Shown here: one piece after another, positions 24,967 through 34,015 of the stretch | Position numbering within the stretch: the first letter of the stretch is position 1 | Layout: every line of letters starts with the position of its first letter | From: Sphingobacteriaceae bacterium | GTDB lineage: Bacteria; Bacteroidota; Bacteroidia; Sphingobacteriales; Sphingobacteriaceae | Length of the DNA stretch: 64,000 nt | Direction: 5' to 3' | Assembly (NCBI GenBank): GCA_903642215.1 | Contig: CAHJWG010000006.1 | Coordinates: 1-64,000, forward strand | Translations under genes and position numbers: made by a program | The notes under the pieces: generated by a model | What the model was told of the DNA's origin: nothing | Databases searched by the model: none | The model's input: only the letters and a program-made list of their open reading frames with translations

Positions 24967-26328
24967 ATGAAAAAACTCATTTATATATTAACACTCTCCG
25001 TCCTGATAACCTCCTGCAAAAAGTTTTTGGATGTGCAGCCGGAACTGCAGGTAGATCAGTCGGAAGCCATTATCAATTCCGGTACGGCTGCCACGGCGGT
25101 TAACGGTTTGTATAATACGCTGGCAACTACCAATTACTACGGCTCAAACTTCCCGGCTTTGGCTTACCTTTCCGCAGGTGATATCCAGTGGACCGGTTCT
25201 CAATCAGACCCAAGTGAGATCACCAAACACTTAACTTCTGCTACGAATGGTTATGTACAATCTGCGTGGACGGCCATTTACAAAACAGTTTCCTCTGCAA
25301 ATTATATTATTGCAAAAGTGCCGGCAGTAACCGATCCGCTTTTAACAACCGCTACCCGAAACCAGTATTTAGGCGAAGCTTATTTTATCCGCGCTTTAGC
25401 TTATTTTGATTTGGCGCGCGGCTGGGGAGGTGTGCAATTAATCCTCAACCCAACCAACACGTCAACTGATAATACGGGCATTCCGCGCAGCAGTCTGGCA
25501 GATACTTATGCGCAGGTTTTGAAAGATTTGAATGCTGCCGAACCATTGCTGCCAACAACAGTGAACCGGAACAGGGCAACCCAGAGAACTGTTTGGGCTT
25601 TAAAAGCGCGCTTGTATCTTTATACCAAACAGTGGTCTTTGGCAGAAGAATATGCTTCAAGAGTTATTAATGATACACAAAACTACACCTTGGTTACCCC
25701 TTACAGTGCATTTTTTGCAAATAACGCGACATCTACAAATGAATCTGTTTTTGAACTGGCGTATACTACTTCCAATACAAACGGACACAGTAACTGGTGG
25801 CTGCCGCCGGCTTTGGGCGGCCGGCGGGAATGGACACCTTCTGATGCTTTGGTTGCTTTGTTAAATAACCCTGCAGTTGGCGGAGGCAGAAGTGCATTGA
25901 TCGCCCAAACAGCTCCTCCGGGAAATTTATGGTATGGCAAATTGTATTACCGCACGCCGCTTGGTACGGATCCGGCTTACGTGATCCGGATAGCAGAATT
26001 GTATTTTATCCGGTCGGAAGCCAGGGCGCAGCAAGGTAATTTAACCGGTGCCAACAGTGCATTATCCGATTTAAATGCCGTGAGAAGCCGCGCCGGAATT
26101 ACCGCAAGTACCGCATCAACATTGAATGATATTTTACTCGCCCTGGAAAAAGAACGGGAAGTGGAATTTCCTTTTGAAGCAGACCGCTGGTTTAATTTAG
26201 TGCGGACAGACCGCGCGCAAACCGTGCTTTCTTTACCGGATAAACATTTGTATTTGTTCCCGATTCCTTATAACGAAACTTTGGTTGATCCGCAACTGGC
26301 CGGTGCAAATAGAAATCCGGGTTATTAA
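24967..26328 (+). CDS. SusD/RagB-family surface lipoprotein
   Basis: A 453-residue lipoprotein starting at the ATG at 24967, 19 bases after susC. The lipobox LITSC places the lipidated cysteine at residue 17, followed by KKFLDVQPE, a classic SusD opening. TPR-like helices and the C-terminal SusD features (PADRWFNL-type EADRWFNLVRTDRA, and KHLYLFPIPYNETLVDPQL, ending NPGY) are present. SusD caps the SusC barrel at the cell surface and binds the incoming ligand. It forms a translation unit with susC and the next gene. The ligand cannot be read from sequence. Confidence 0.92.
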   Translation: MKKLIYILTLSVLITSCKKFLDVQPELQVDQSEAIINSGTAATAVNGLYNTLATTNYYGSNFPALAYLSAGDIQWTGSQSDPSEITKHLTSATNGYVQSAWTAIYKTVSSANYIIAKVPAVTDPLLTTATRNQYLGEAYFIRALAYFDLARGWGGVQLILNPTNTSTDNTGIPRSSLADTYAQVLKDLNAAEPLLPTTVNRNRATQRTVWALKARLYLYTKQWSLAEEYASRVINDTQNYTLVTPYSAFFANNATSTNESVFELAYTTSNTNGHSNWWLPPALGGRREWTPSDALVALLNNPAVGGGRSALIAQTAPPGNLWYGKLYYRTPLGTDPAYVIRIAELYFIRSEARAQQGNLTGANSALSDLNAVRSRAGITASTASTLNDILLALEKEREVEFPFEADRWFNLVRTDRAQTVLSLPDKHLYLFPIPYNETLVDPQLAGANRNPGY

Positions 26329-26341
26329 TCTAAATTGAATC

Positions 26342-27271
26342 ATGAAAAAATATAGTTTCCTTTTGCTGGTTTTATCGGTTATCGGTTTTAAAAACCTGAT
26401 TGCCCAAACGCCTATTCAAATCAATACAAAATCGACTACGCGGCACGGCCCGGAAAAAGGTTCACTTTTAATTATCGGCGGTAATGTTGGCAACACGCCT
26501 GCCGTTTGGAACAAGTTTGTAGAACTGTCCGGTGGGAAAGATAAAGCAAAAATTGTGGTTATTACGGCCGCTGCCGGCGATTCTGCGGCTTACCGTTTCC
26601 AGGATGTGGAGCAGATTAAAAAGATAACCGGCATCAAAAACGTTAGCCTTTTACACACCGGCAATTTAAGCGAAGCCAACAGCGAAAAATTTATTGCACC
26701 GTTAAAACAGGCAACCGGCGTTTACTTTTTGGGCGGCCGCCAGTGGCACATCGCCGATTCTTACCTCAACACGCTTACGCACAAGGCTTTTTTTGATGTG
26801 TTAAACCGTGGCGGCGTTATCGCGGGCAGTTCGGCAGGTGCTTCTATTATCGGTTCTTTTTTGTGGCGGGGCGATACCAAAGGCGCACAAATTTTGGTGG
26901 GTGATCATACGCAAGGTTTAGGGTTTTTGAAAAATTCAGCAATCGACCAGCATCTGCTTAAAAGAAACCGGCAGTTTGATTTAGTGGATTTCATCAAGAA
27001 ATCACCGGAACTGATCGGGATCGGTTTGGATGAAGCAACAGCCGTTTTGGTGCAGCGCGATACGATGGAAGTGCTGGGAAAATCCTACGTGGCCATTTAT
27101 GATTACAACACAATTGTTGGCGGCTCAAACCACGTGAAAGGAAACCAGGAAGATTTTACCGCTTCTTCCGGTCCGTTTTTCTTTTTAAGCGAAGGACAAA
27201 AATACGATCTGCGCAACCGCAAAGTAATCAGAAACCCACGCACTGCCGCAAAACCAGATACCAATAATTAA
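26342..27271 (+). CDS. secreted S51-family peptidase (cyanophycinase-like)
   Basis: A 309-residue exported protein. A signal peptide (MKKYSFLLLVLSVIGFKNLIAQ) is followed by a class-I amidotransferase-like fold of family S51. SLLIIGGNVG opens the domain, GVYFLGGRQWH marks the turn before the active site, and GSSAGA (162-167) holds the nucleophilic serine. The GLDEATAV segment is also typical of cyanophycinases. The family cleaves unusual amide bonds such as isoaspartyl or side-chain-linked dipeptides. In this operon it could cut an imported peptide-like or gamma-linked compound in the periplasm; whether it acts on a sulfur compound is speculation. It follows susD by 13 bases. Confidence 0.85.
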   Translation: MKKYSFLLLVLSVIGFKNLIAQTPIQINTKSTTRHGPEKGSLLIIGGNVGNTPAVWNKFVELSGGKDKAKIVVITAAAGDSAAYRFQDVEQIKKITGIKNVSLLHTGNLSEANSEKFIAPLKQATGVYFLGGRQWHIADSYLNTLTHKAFFDVLNRGGVIAGSSAGASIIGSFLWRGDTKGAQILVGDHTQGLGFLKNSAIDQHLLKRNRQFDLVDFIKKSPELIGIGLDEATAVLVQRDTMEVLGKSYVAIYDYNTIVGGSNHVKGNQEDFTASSGPFFFLSEGQKYDLRNRKVIRNPRTAAKPDTNN

Positions 27272-27310
27272 CCGGTAAAAACAGTATCAGGAATCACCAA
27301 AAATCATTGT

Positions 27311-27321
27311 TAAAAGAAGTA
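27311..27321 (+). repeat. dispersed word just before the first DoxX-like gene
   Basis: TAAAAGAAGTA lies 10 bases before the ATG at 27331 and could itself act as a ribosome-binding region because of its AGAAG core. A sister word (TAAAAACAGTA, 27276-27286) occurs 35 bases earlier. Confidence 0.7.
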
Positions 27322-27330
27322 TTTAAAATC

Positions 27331-28674
27331 ATGGATCCATTAGCAAAAATTCAAGACCCTGCAAGCTGGAAAAATTATGAAAAATTTGCTTTCCGCTTGT
27401 TCTTCATCTACTTTATTTTACAAGCCGTTCCGCTCGACCGGAAATATTACCGTTACCTGTTTTCCATCAACTGGCTAAATGTGCAATACAGCGATATTTT
27501 CAACATTACCCATTACCAGCCGCAACTTTTTACAGGCGAACCTACTTTCGGTAACTGGCTGATTTTCCTGGCTGCTGCAGTTATCGGAGCTGTAATCTGG
27601 TCGTTTTCGGATAAAAAAACGCGTTCTTATCCGGCTTTGTATTACGCGCTTCGGGTAATTGTGCGTTACCGTTTGGCCATCGGGATTATCGGTTACGGCA
27701 TGATCAAGTTTTTCCCGTTGCAGGCACCTTTTCCGTCCATCAGCAACCTCAACACGTATTATGGTGATTTTACCCGCTGGAAACTGTTCTCACTAAGTTT
27801 AGGTGTTGTTCCCGGATACGAAGCTTTTTTAGGAGCGGTAGAAATTTTAGCCGGCCTGCTTCTTTTATCACGTAAAACGGCTACCATCGGTGCGGCAATT
27901 GTGGTTTTTTTCACCGGAAACGTTTTCATGTCTAACCTGGCATACGAAGGCGGCGAAACGGTTTACAGTTTTTACCTGATTGCGATGGCATTATTCCTGC
28001 TGGCTTTTGATGCCGAACGAATTTTCAGTCTATTTTCTTCGCAAAAACCGGTTGCGCCTAATTTTTTCAAACCTGTTTATCCGCAGCAGTGGCAAACCGG
28101 CCGGCTAATCTTAAAAAGCCTGTTTATATTTTTCTTTGTTTTTCTATACGGATTGAAAACTTATTCCGGTTATCAAAAACATCCGTATCAATTTCCGCAA
28201 ACAGCCGGATTAAAAGGTGCGGCAGGGCTTTACAATGTGAGCGAGTTCCGCATTAATCACCAAAACCTGCCTTATTCTACTACTGATAAATTGAGATGGC
28301 AGGACGTAGTTTTTGAGAAATGGGCAACCATCAGCATCCGCAGCAACCAGCAGATTAAACCTGTTTTTACCAATGCTGAACAGGTTTACGCCGATGATAA
28401 TAGCCGGGATTATGAGCTGGCCGGTTCCGCAGGAAGGCAGTATTACAGCTATAAAATCGATTCTGCAAACCACGTTTTACAGCTTCAGAATAAAAACAAA
28501 AATTATCCGAATGATCGGTTCACTTTGCACTATACTTCTTTTACACCACAAAAACTGGTGCTTTCGGGCGTTAACCTGCAGCGCGATTCCGTTTATGCTG
28601 TTTTGGACAGGATCGACAAAAAATATCTGCTAAGAGAAGCATCCAAAGGCCGTACGCAATCCTTGAAATTGTAA
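27331..28674 (+). CDS. DoxX-like membrane protein with exposed C-terminal domain (copy 1)
   Basis: A 447-residue protein from the ATG at 27331 (a TTG at 27307 would add 8 residues through a word copy). It has about seven hydrophobic segments in residues 15-235, including FRLFFIYFILQAVPL, a conserved block RVIVRYRLAIGIIGYGMIK and GAVEILAGLLLL, then another span near 260-280 and an extracytoplasmic beta-rich domain to the end. The membrane part resembles DoxX proteins, small quinone-linked membrane proteins, one group of which (DoxD) takes part in thiosulfate oxidation. The function here is unproven. It is a clear paralogue of the next gene. Word copies lie within it at 27857 and 28533. Confidence 0.65.
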   Translation: MDPLAKIQDPASWKNYEKFAFRLFFIYFILQAVPLDRKYYRYLFSINWLNVQYSDIFNITHYQPQLFTGEPTFGNWLIFLAAAVIGAVIWSFSDKKTRSYPALYYALRVIVRYRLAIGIIGYGMIKFFPLQAPFPSISNLNTYYGDFTRWKLFSLSLGVVPGYEAFLGAVEILAGLLLLSRKTATIGAAIVVFFTGNVFMSNLAYEGGETVYSFYLIAMALFLLAFDAERIFSLFSSQKPVAPNFFKPVYPQQWQTGRLILKSLFIFFFVFLYGLKTYSGYQKHPYQFPQTAGLKGAAGLYNVSEFRINHQNLPYSTTDKLRWQDVVFEKWATISIRSNQQIKPVFTNAEQVYADDNSRDYELAGSAGRQYYSYKIDSANHVLQLQNKNKNYPNDRFTLHYTSFTPQKLVLSGVNLQRDSVYAVLDRIDKKYLLREASKGRTQSLKL

Positions 28675-28693
28675 TATCACCTAAAATAATTTT

Positions 28694-30322
28694 ATGGCAA
28701 CTTTACCATTTAACCAACCACTTGCACCAAATCATCCTGGTTTGGCAAATGAAACTGCGGCTAAAACTTCGCAAAGTCCAACCTCGCCGCTCCCCGCTCC
28801 TTCTTGGAGCAACACGCAAAAAGTAGCTTTCCGCATAGTATTTATCTTTTTTGTGATCATGTCGATTCCTTCGGGAGGCGAATGGTACAAAAATTTAATC
28901 GGCTTGGATTGGGCGCATTTGCATTACCGCGATTTATATGATGTAGCGCGGTTTCAGCCCGGATACGTCCGTTTTAAAAATCCGGCTTACAACTTAATGG
29001 GCTATGCCGATTGGGTTTTTATATTTCTGGTAGCTGTTGCTGGCGGTGCAATCTGGTCGGTTTTTGATCGTAAAAGTAAGGAATACAATCTGTTATATTA
29101 CTGGCTGCGTGTAATTGTGCGTTACCGCGCCGGCATTGGCATCATCGGTTTTGGCTTTACCAAACTGATGCCTACGCAAATGCCTTATCCTTCGCTAGCT
29201 TTGCTGCACACCAATTTCGGCGATTTTACGGCACAAAAAATTTACTGGCTTTCCATTGGCATCGTGCCCTGGTACCAGGTTTTTGCCGGCGTGGTAGAAC
29301 TGGCTGCCGGCTTCCTGCTTTTCTTTCGGAAAACAACCACTCTGGGTGCCATTTTATTGATGGGTGCTTTGGGCGATATCACTTATGTTAATTTTGCTTA
29401 TGACGGCGGTGTGCATGTTTACGCTTCTTATTTTGTGATTTTTGCAGCATTTCTGATCGCTTACGATGCGCCGCGTTTGTACAATTTGCTCGTCCTGGAA
29501 AAGTGGACAACATCAGTTCATTATTATCCGGTTTTTAAAAAAAACTGGCAGCGTTACGGTCGGATTATTCTAAAAGTCGGAACGATTGTGGTATTTATGG
29601 GCATACTTTTTTATGTGCAGCTGATTAATTTCTGGTACGATCCATACAAACAGCCGGCCATGAAAGGCGTAACGCAATTGCGTGGTTATTACGACATAAC
29701 TGAATTTAAGGTGAATAATAAAACCATTCCGTACTCGCCGCTGGATTCTGTCCGCTGGCAGGATGTTACTTTTGAAAACTGGTCGACTTTAACTTTTAAA
29801 GTGAATAAACCTGTCCGTCTGGATCTTTCTAACGGCGGCGGTTCGCCAATGCGCGATATCAACCGGACTTTTGAAATCACCGGAACAGCCGGCGGCAGGC
29901 GTGCTTTTTATTATGATGCGGATACCACCAATCATAAACTGTTTTTACAGGATAAAAATGTAGCGAGTTCACGCAAACCGCGAAATGCGGATGGTAAACC
30001 TGCTGCCGAACCTAAAAAAGTACCGGTAAAAACAGCATTCGACAAACTGTGGAAAAAGGAGTTTGCTTCTGCAAAAATCCCTGATGAAATTACCAGGATT
30101 GATGCACACGGCCTTTCTACCCGCCGCATCAAAGGGATTGCAGAGGAGCAAAAAGAAAAAGTTAAACGCAATCGCATGATTTTGCAATATCAAACGGCCG
30201 ATGGCAAACATATAATCTTAACCGGCATTACGGATAAGCAGGATTCGCTTTATATTGTGCTCGATAAATCCAATCGTAAACCATTATTAACCCAAAGTAA
30301 ACTACAGGCAGGTAAGTATTAG
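28694..30322 (+). CDS. DoxX-like membrane protein with exposed C-terminal domain (copy 2)
   Basis: A 542-residue paralogue of the preceding protein: RVIVRYRAGIGIIGFGFTKLMP, GVVELAAGFLLFFRKT and VRWQDVTFENWSTLTF are shared almost word for word. It carries a proline-rich N-terminal tail of about 35 residues and an extra lysine-rich insert near residues 415-475 that copy 1 lacks. The tandem arrangement indicates duplication followed by divergence and perhaps a heteromeric complex. The gap between them is 19 bases. No catalytic motif is recognised; membrane electron transfer or redox support for the FAD enzyme downstream is a guess. Confidence 0.65.
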   Translation: MATLPFNQPLAPNHPGLANETAAKTSQSPTSPLPAPSWSNTQKVAFRIVFIFFVIMSIPSGGEWYKNLIGLDWAHLHYRDLYDVARFQPGYVRFKNPAYNLMGYADWVFIFLVAVAGGAIWSVFDRKSKEYNLLYYWLRVIVRYRAGIGIIGFGFTKLMPTQMPYPSLALLHTNFGDFTAQKIYWLSIGIVPWYQVFAGVVELAAGFLLFFRKTTTLGAILLMGALGDITYVNFAYDGGVHVYASYFVIFAAFLIAYDAPRLYNLLVLEKWTTSVHYYPVFKKNWQRYGRIILKVGTIVVFMGILFYVQLINFWYDPYKQPAMKGVTQLRGYYDITEFKVNNKTIPYSPLDSVRWQDVTFENWSTLTFKVNKPVRLDLSNGGGSPMRDINRTFEITGTAGGRRAFYYDADTTNHKLFLQDKNVASSRKPRNADGKPAAEPKKVPVKTAFDKLWKKEFASAKIPDEITRIDAHGLSTRRIKGIAEEQKEKVKRNRMILQYQTADGKHIILTGITDKQDSLYIVLDKSNRKPLLTQSKLQAGKY

Positions 30323-30363
30323 TTTTATTAAAAATTAGCTTTATATTGAAGGAAAAACAGTGC

Positions 30364-30374
30364 TAAAAGAAGCA
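30364..30374 (+). repeat. dispersed word serving as start-site context
   Basis: TAAAAGAAGCA ends one base before the ATG of the FAD oxidoreductase (30376). Its AGAAG core sits at about ribosome-binding-site position, so the word may double as a translation signal here. Confidence 0.65.
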
Positions 30375-30375
30375 A

Positions 30376-31833
30376 ATGAGTTTAGATAAAAAAGATTTTG
30401 ATGCCGTTATAGTAGGCTCCGGCCCGAACGGTTTGGCCGCAGCCATCACTTTACAGCAGCAGGGTTTATCCGTTTTACTGATGGAAGCAAAATCGAAAAT
30501 CGGCGGCGGTTTATTTTCTGCCGAATTGACTTTGCCCGGTTTTGTACATGATCTTGGCTCCGCTATTCATCCGCTGGCTGTAGGTTCTCCTTTTTTTAAA
30601 ACCTTGCCGCTGGCAAATTTTGGCCTGGAATTTATAAACCCGCCGGTTGCCGTGGCGCATCCTTTTGATGATGGTACGGCGGCGGCTTTGTCCGGTTCGG
30701 CAGAACAAACGGCGGCACAATTGGGCATCGATGCAAAAGCATATCTCCGGCTTATTAAACCTTTGGTGCGCGACTGGCCCGGCCTGGCACCGGATGTTTT
30801 AGGTCCGCTGCACATCCCGAAACATCCTTTTAATATGGCGCGTTTTGGTTTGGATGCGCTTCCTTCTGCTTTGCAAACCGCCAAAAAGTTCCGCACAAAA
30901 GAAGCACGCGGACTTTGGGCCGGCATGGCCGCGCACAGCATTCAGCCTTTATCTAATTTAGCCACTTCTGCTATTGCGCTGGTTTTAACTGCGAACGGAC
31001 ATTTAGGCGGATGGCCGTTGCCGAAAGGCGGTTCTTACAAAATTGCAGATGCGCTGGCGGCTTATTTTGTTTCTTTGGGAGGGAAAATTGAAACAGGTTT
31101 TGAGGTGAAATCATTAGATCAGTTGCCATCAGCTAAAACTATTTTGTTTGATATTACGCCGCGGCAACTGCTTAAAATTGCCGGTCATCGTTTTTCTAAT
31201 ATCTACAAATGGCAGCTCGAAAAATACCGTTACGGCATGGGCGTTTTTAAAGTGGATTGGGCTTTAGACGGGCCGATTCCGTTTACTGCCGAAGCCTGCC
31301 GCAAAGCCGGAACCGTCCACATCGGTAATACTTTAGAGGAAATTGCTGCAGGGGAAAAACAGGCATCACAAGGGAAATTAGTCGAAAAACCATTTGTGTT
31401 GCTGGCACAGCAAAGTTTGTTTGATGCGAGCCGTGCGCCCGAAGGTAAACATACCGCCTGGGCGTATTGCCACGTGCCAAATGGAAGCAAAACCGACATG
31501 ACGGAAATTATTGAGCGGCAGGTAGAACGTTTTGCGCCTGGTTTCCGCGACCGTATTTTAGGGAAAAATACGATGGATACGGCGCAAATCGAAAACTATA
31601 ATTCCAATTATATCGGCGGTGATATAAACGGCGGCATCATTGATATCCGCCAGCTTTTTACACGCCCGGCTTTGCGCTGGTCGCCTTATAAAACTTCTGC
31701 CAAAGGCTTATATATTTGTTCGGCTTCTACGCCTCCGGGCGGCGGCGTGCACGGCATGTGCGGTTATTATGCCGCAAAAAGAGCCTTAAAAGAAGTATTC
31801 GGCTTAAAACCTTTCCCGTTAAGTTACCACTGA
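30376..31833 (+). CDS. phytoene-desaturase-like FAD oxidoreductase
   Basis: A 485-residue soluble flavoprotein. The dinucleotide-binding motif is at the start (DAVIVGSGPNGLAAAI with EAKSKIGGG downstream), and the closing FAD signature is ASTPPGGGVHGMCGYYAAKRAL. The family includes carotenoid desaturases and many oxidoreductases of unknown substrate. No carotenoid genes (crtB, crtY) are nearby, so a carotenoid role is not supported by context. The gene lies between the DoxX-like pair and a YeiH-type transporter in one run. A word copy (31797-31807) encodes LKEVF in its last helix. Confidence 0.8.
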   Translation: MSLDKKDFDAVIVGSGPNGLAAAITLQQQGLSVLLMEAKSKIGGGLFSAELTLPGFVHDLGSAIHPLAVGSPFFKTLPLANFGLEFINPPVAVAHPFDDGTAAALSGSAEQTAAQLGIDAKAYLRLIKPLVRDWPGLAPDVLGPLHIPKHPFNMARFGLDALPSALQTAKKFRTKEARGLWAGMAAHSIQPLSNLATSAIALVLTANGHLGGWPLPKGGSYKIADALAAYFVSLGGKIETGFEVKSLDQLPSAKTILFDITPRQLLKIAGHRFSNIYKWQLEKYRYGMGVFKVDWALDGPIPFTAEACRKAGTVHIGNTLEEIAAGEKQASQGKLVEKPFVLLAQQSLFDASRAPEGKHTAWAYCHVPNGSKTDMTEIIERQVERFAPGFRDRILGKNTMDTAQIENYNSNYIGGDINGGIIDIRQLFTRPALRWSPYKTSAKGLYICSASTPPGGGVHGMCGYYAAKRALKEVFGLKPFPLSYH

Positions 31834-31868
31834 TGCTGTTTTTATCAACCTAAAATCTATACTTAAAT

Positions 31869-33125
31869 ATGACTTCCGCCCAAACCCGTTTTACCATTCA
31901 CGAAGACTGGACTGTTGTACTGCTCGGTTCGCTCATCATTATTTTAGCACTTGCCGGCTTGCTCCTGCCGGTTCCGGTTTTTGGCTGGAAGGACAACGCA
32001 GACCTTTTCAGCAAGGTATTATCACCAAAAAACCTGCTTATTTTGGCCGAACAATTTTTGTTTGTACTTGTGATTGCTGCGCTCGGTGCTTCTTTTACCG
32101 GCAAAAATTTAAGATCAACTTTAACCGGTTTCCCGGTGGTTTACCTGCTCACTATTTTTGCTTTGATTTTAGCCGGAAACAGCACCATCAAAGGATTAAA
32201 CCTGGAAGCGGTAATTATCAGCTTGTCGCTCGGGTTGATTATCAGCAATTTTTTACACCTGCCCGAATGGCTGCGCACCTCACTTTCAACAGAACTTTTT
32301 GTAAAAATCGGTTTGGTTTTATTGGGCACAACCATCATTTTTTCTGATATTTTAAAAGCCGGTTCTTTAGGGTTGATGCAATCTTTAGTGGTCGTAATTT
32401 CGGTTTGGTACTTTGCTTTTTGGCTGTGTAAAAAATTGAATGTAGATGATGAAACCACGATGATGATTTCCAGTGCCGTTTCCATTTGCGGCGTTTCGGC
32501 TGCGATTGCAACTTCCGGTGCCATTAAAGGTGATCCGAAAAAGCTGTCGTATGTAATTTCGATGGTTTTGATTACCGCCATCCCAATGATGATTTTTATG
32601 CCGATTATTGCCCATTATTTTCATTTTTCGCAGGAAGTTACCGGCGCCTGGCTGGGCGGAAGTATTGATACAACCGGTGCCGTGGTTGCTTCGGGAACTT
32701 TGGTTGGCGAGGCCGCGTTAAAAATCAGTACGATTGTTAAGTTTTCGCAAAATGTTTTACTGGGGGTTGCCGCCTTCGCCATTTCTGTTTACTGGACTTA
32801 TACTAAAAATCCGGCTGCAAATGATGCCGAACAAAAGCCGACTTTAAAAGTAATCTGGGAGCGTTTCCCCAAATTTGTACTGGGCTTCATCGGCGCATCG
32901 CTGGTATTCTCCTTTTTAGTCTCTCCCGAAACCGCAAAAACCGTAAGCGGAAGTTTGAAAAACTTACAGGGATTATGGTTTGCCTTGGCTTTTACCAGTA
33001 TCGGTTTGGAAACCAAATTTTCAGATTTGTTCAGTAAAAACAGCAGGAAACCTTTGTACGCTTTTTTACTGGCACAAACTTTCAACATTTTTATTACCCT
33101 GGCGATTGCATTGCTTTTGTTTTAA
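31869..33125 (+). CDS. YeiH/UPF0324-family putative sulfate exporter
   Basis: A 418-residue inner-membrane protein with about ten hydrophobic segments and the family hallmark SAVSICGVSAAIATS, plus GGSIDTTGAVVASG. UPF0324 (YeiH) proteins are annotated as putative sulfate exporters, and in some bacteria are linked to sulfur regulation by neighbouring LysR regulators; direct transport evidence is thin. Its presence at the end of an operon headed by a poly-cysteine leader supports a sulfur theme: imported organic sulfur could be oxidised and surplus anion expelled. It starts 35 bases after the FAD enzyme. A sister word (31834-31844) occupies the gap and a word copy lies at 32087-32097. Confidence 0.85.
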   Translation: MTSAQTRFTIHEDWTVVLLGSLIIILALAGLLLPVPVFGWKDNADLFSKVLSPKNLLILAEQFLFVLVIAALGASFTGKNLRSTLTGFPVVYLLTIFALILAGNSTIKGLNLEAVIISLSLGLIISNFLHLPEWLRTSLSTELFVKIGLVLLGTTIIFSDILKAGSLGLMQSLVVVISVWYFAFWLCKKLNVDDETTMMISSAVSICGVSAAIATSGAIKGDPKKLSYVISMVLITAIPMMIFMPIIAHYFHFSQEVTGAWLGGSIDTTGAVVASGTLVGEAALKISTIVKFSQNVLLGVAAFAISVYWTYTKNPAANDAEQKPTLKVIWERFPKFVLGFIGASLVFSFLVSPETAKTVSGSLKNLQGLWFALAFTSIGLETKFSDLFSKNSRKPLYAFLLAQTFNIFITLAIALLLF

Positions 33126-33247
33126 TGTCTAAATTGTAGTCCAAAAGTCAGAAGAATATAAACAACATTACAGATAGCTTTACGGCAAAATTTCAGGGTA
33201 TAATTTAGTTATTTTTGCTTCCGATTTAAATCATAACAAATTTCGGT

Positions 33248-33622
33248 TTGAGAAAGAAAATACTAATTATTGAAAACGATACGGACATCAGGGAAATTGT
33301 GAGTTACGTTTTAGAAGGGGAAGATTATGAAGTAACTGCCGTAAATTATGGCCCGGCAAGTCTATTTTCGGAATACAAAGCAGATTTGATTTTACTGGAC
33401 GAATGGATCAATTTAAAAGAAGGCCACATGCTTTGTAATGAAATCAAGCAGATCCATCAAATACAACATATTCCGGTAATCATTCTTTCTACTGCACCAA
33501 ATATTGAAGCAATTGCAGCAAGATGCAAAGCAGATGGGTTTATCAGAAAACCTTTCGACCTGGAAGGAGTCATCAACGAAGTTGATAAATGCCTGTCGGC
33601 CAATAATTTAAGCGTTGTATAG
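33248..33622 (+). CDS. single-domain response regulator
   Basis: A 124-residue receiver domain without an output domain. The acidic pair is in IIENDTDIR, the phosphorylated aspartate in LILLDEWINLKEG, the Ser/Thr in VIILSTAP and the lysine in FIRKPFD. The start is a TTG at 33248. A TATTTTTG box at 33210-33217 fits the phylum -7 consensus, though the -33 TTTG is imperfect, so it may have its own promoter rather than belong to the susC operon 122 bases upstream. No kinase is adjacent. Confidence 0.85.
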   Translation: MRKKILIIENDTDIREIVSYVLEGEDYEVTAVNYGPASLFSEYKADLILLDEWINLKEGHMLCNEIKQIHQIQHIPVIILSTAPNIEAIAARCKADGFIRKPFDLEGVINEVDKCLSANNLSVV

Positions 33623-33624
33623 CG

Positions 33625-33635
33625 TGCTTCTTTTA
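33625..33635 (-). repeat. dispersed word directly after the receiver gene
   Basis: TGCTTCTTTTA begins 3 bases after the stop codon of the receiver gene, then ACAAGGTAAAATC. It lies between convergent genes, where a terminator would be expected, but no GC hairpin accompanies it. Confidence 0.75.
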
Positions 33636-33671
33636 CAAGGTAAAATCTCGGCTTGAACCTAAACCAGCTTG

Positions 33672-34010
33672 TTAGTTAACAATCAGCGGTAAATCCTGAT
33701 AGTTTGGCGCGGCAATATTTTGAACCACCAACGGTACCGCAGGATAATACCGGCCAGCAATAAGCAGGCAAAATTTAGGGCCGGGAGCAATATTTACAAA
33801 AAAGTAAAAACCATCATTCCCGGTCATCGCATATCCCTTACTGTTCCAGCCGGTTCCGTTCCAAAATAAAAGTTCGACTTTGGTTTGGGTTAAGGGAAAA
33901 TTCTGGCCGTTTACCGCACGAACAAGCCGGCCGCGAAGGTTTGTTGCCTGGGAACGATTTGGATTGGAAAACATCAATGCAAAAAATAGAAAAATGATTG
34001 CTCTTTTCAT
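33672..34010 (-). CDS. secreted beta-sandwich protein (carboxypeptidase-regulatory-like)
   Basis: A 112-residue protein with a signal peptide (MKRAIIFLFFALMF) and a single domain: LRGRLVRAVNGQNFPLTQTKV, then YAMTGNDGFYFFVNI, the pattern of a carboxypeptidase-regulatory-like beta sandwich (substitutable loops and a G-x-Y/F-x-F closing motif). Such domains usually serve as extracellular spacers or binding modules. It follows the membrane protein gene by 5 bases and is probably co-transcribed with it. Its exact role is unknown. Confidence 0.6.
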   Translation of the reverse strand: MKRAIIFLFFALMFSNPNRSQATNLRGRLVRAVNGQNFPLTQTKVELLFWNGTGWNSKGYAMTGNDGFYFFVNIAPGPKFCLLIAGRYYPAVPLVVQNIAAPNYQDLPLIVN

Positions 34011-34015
34011 GGCTG

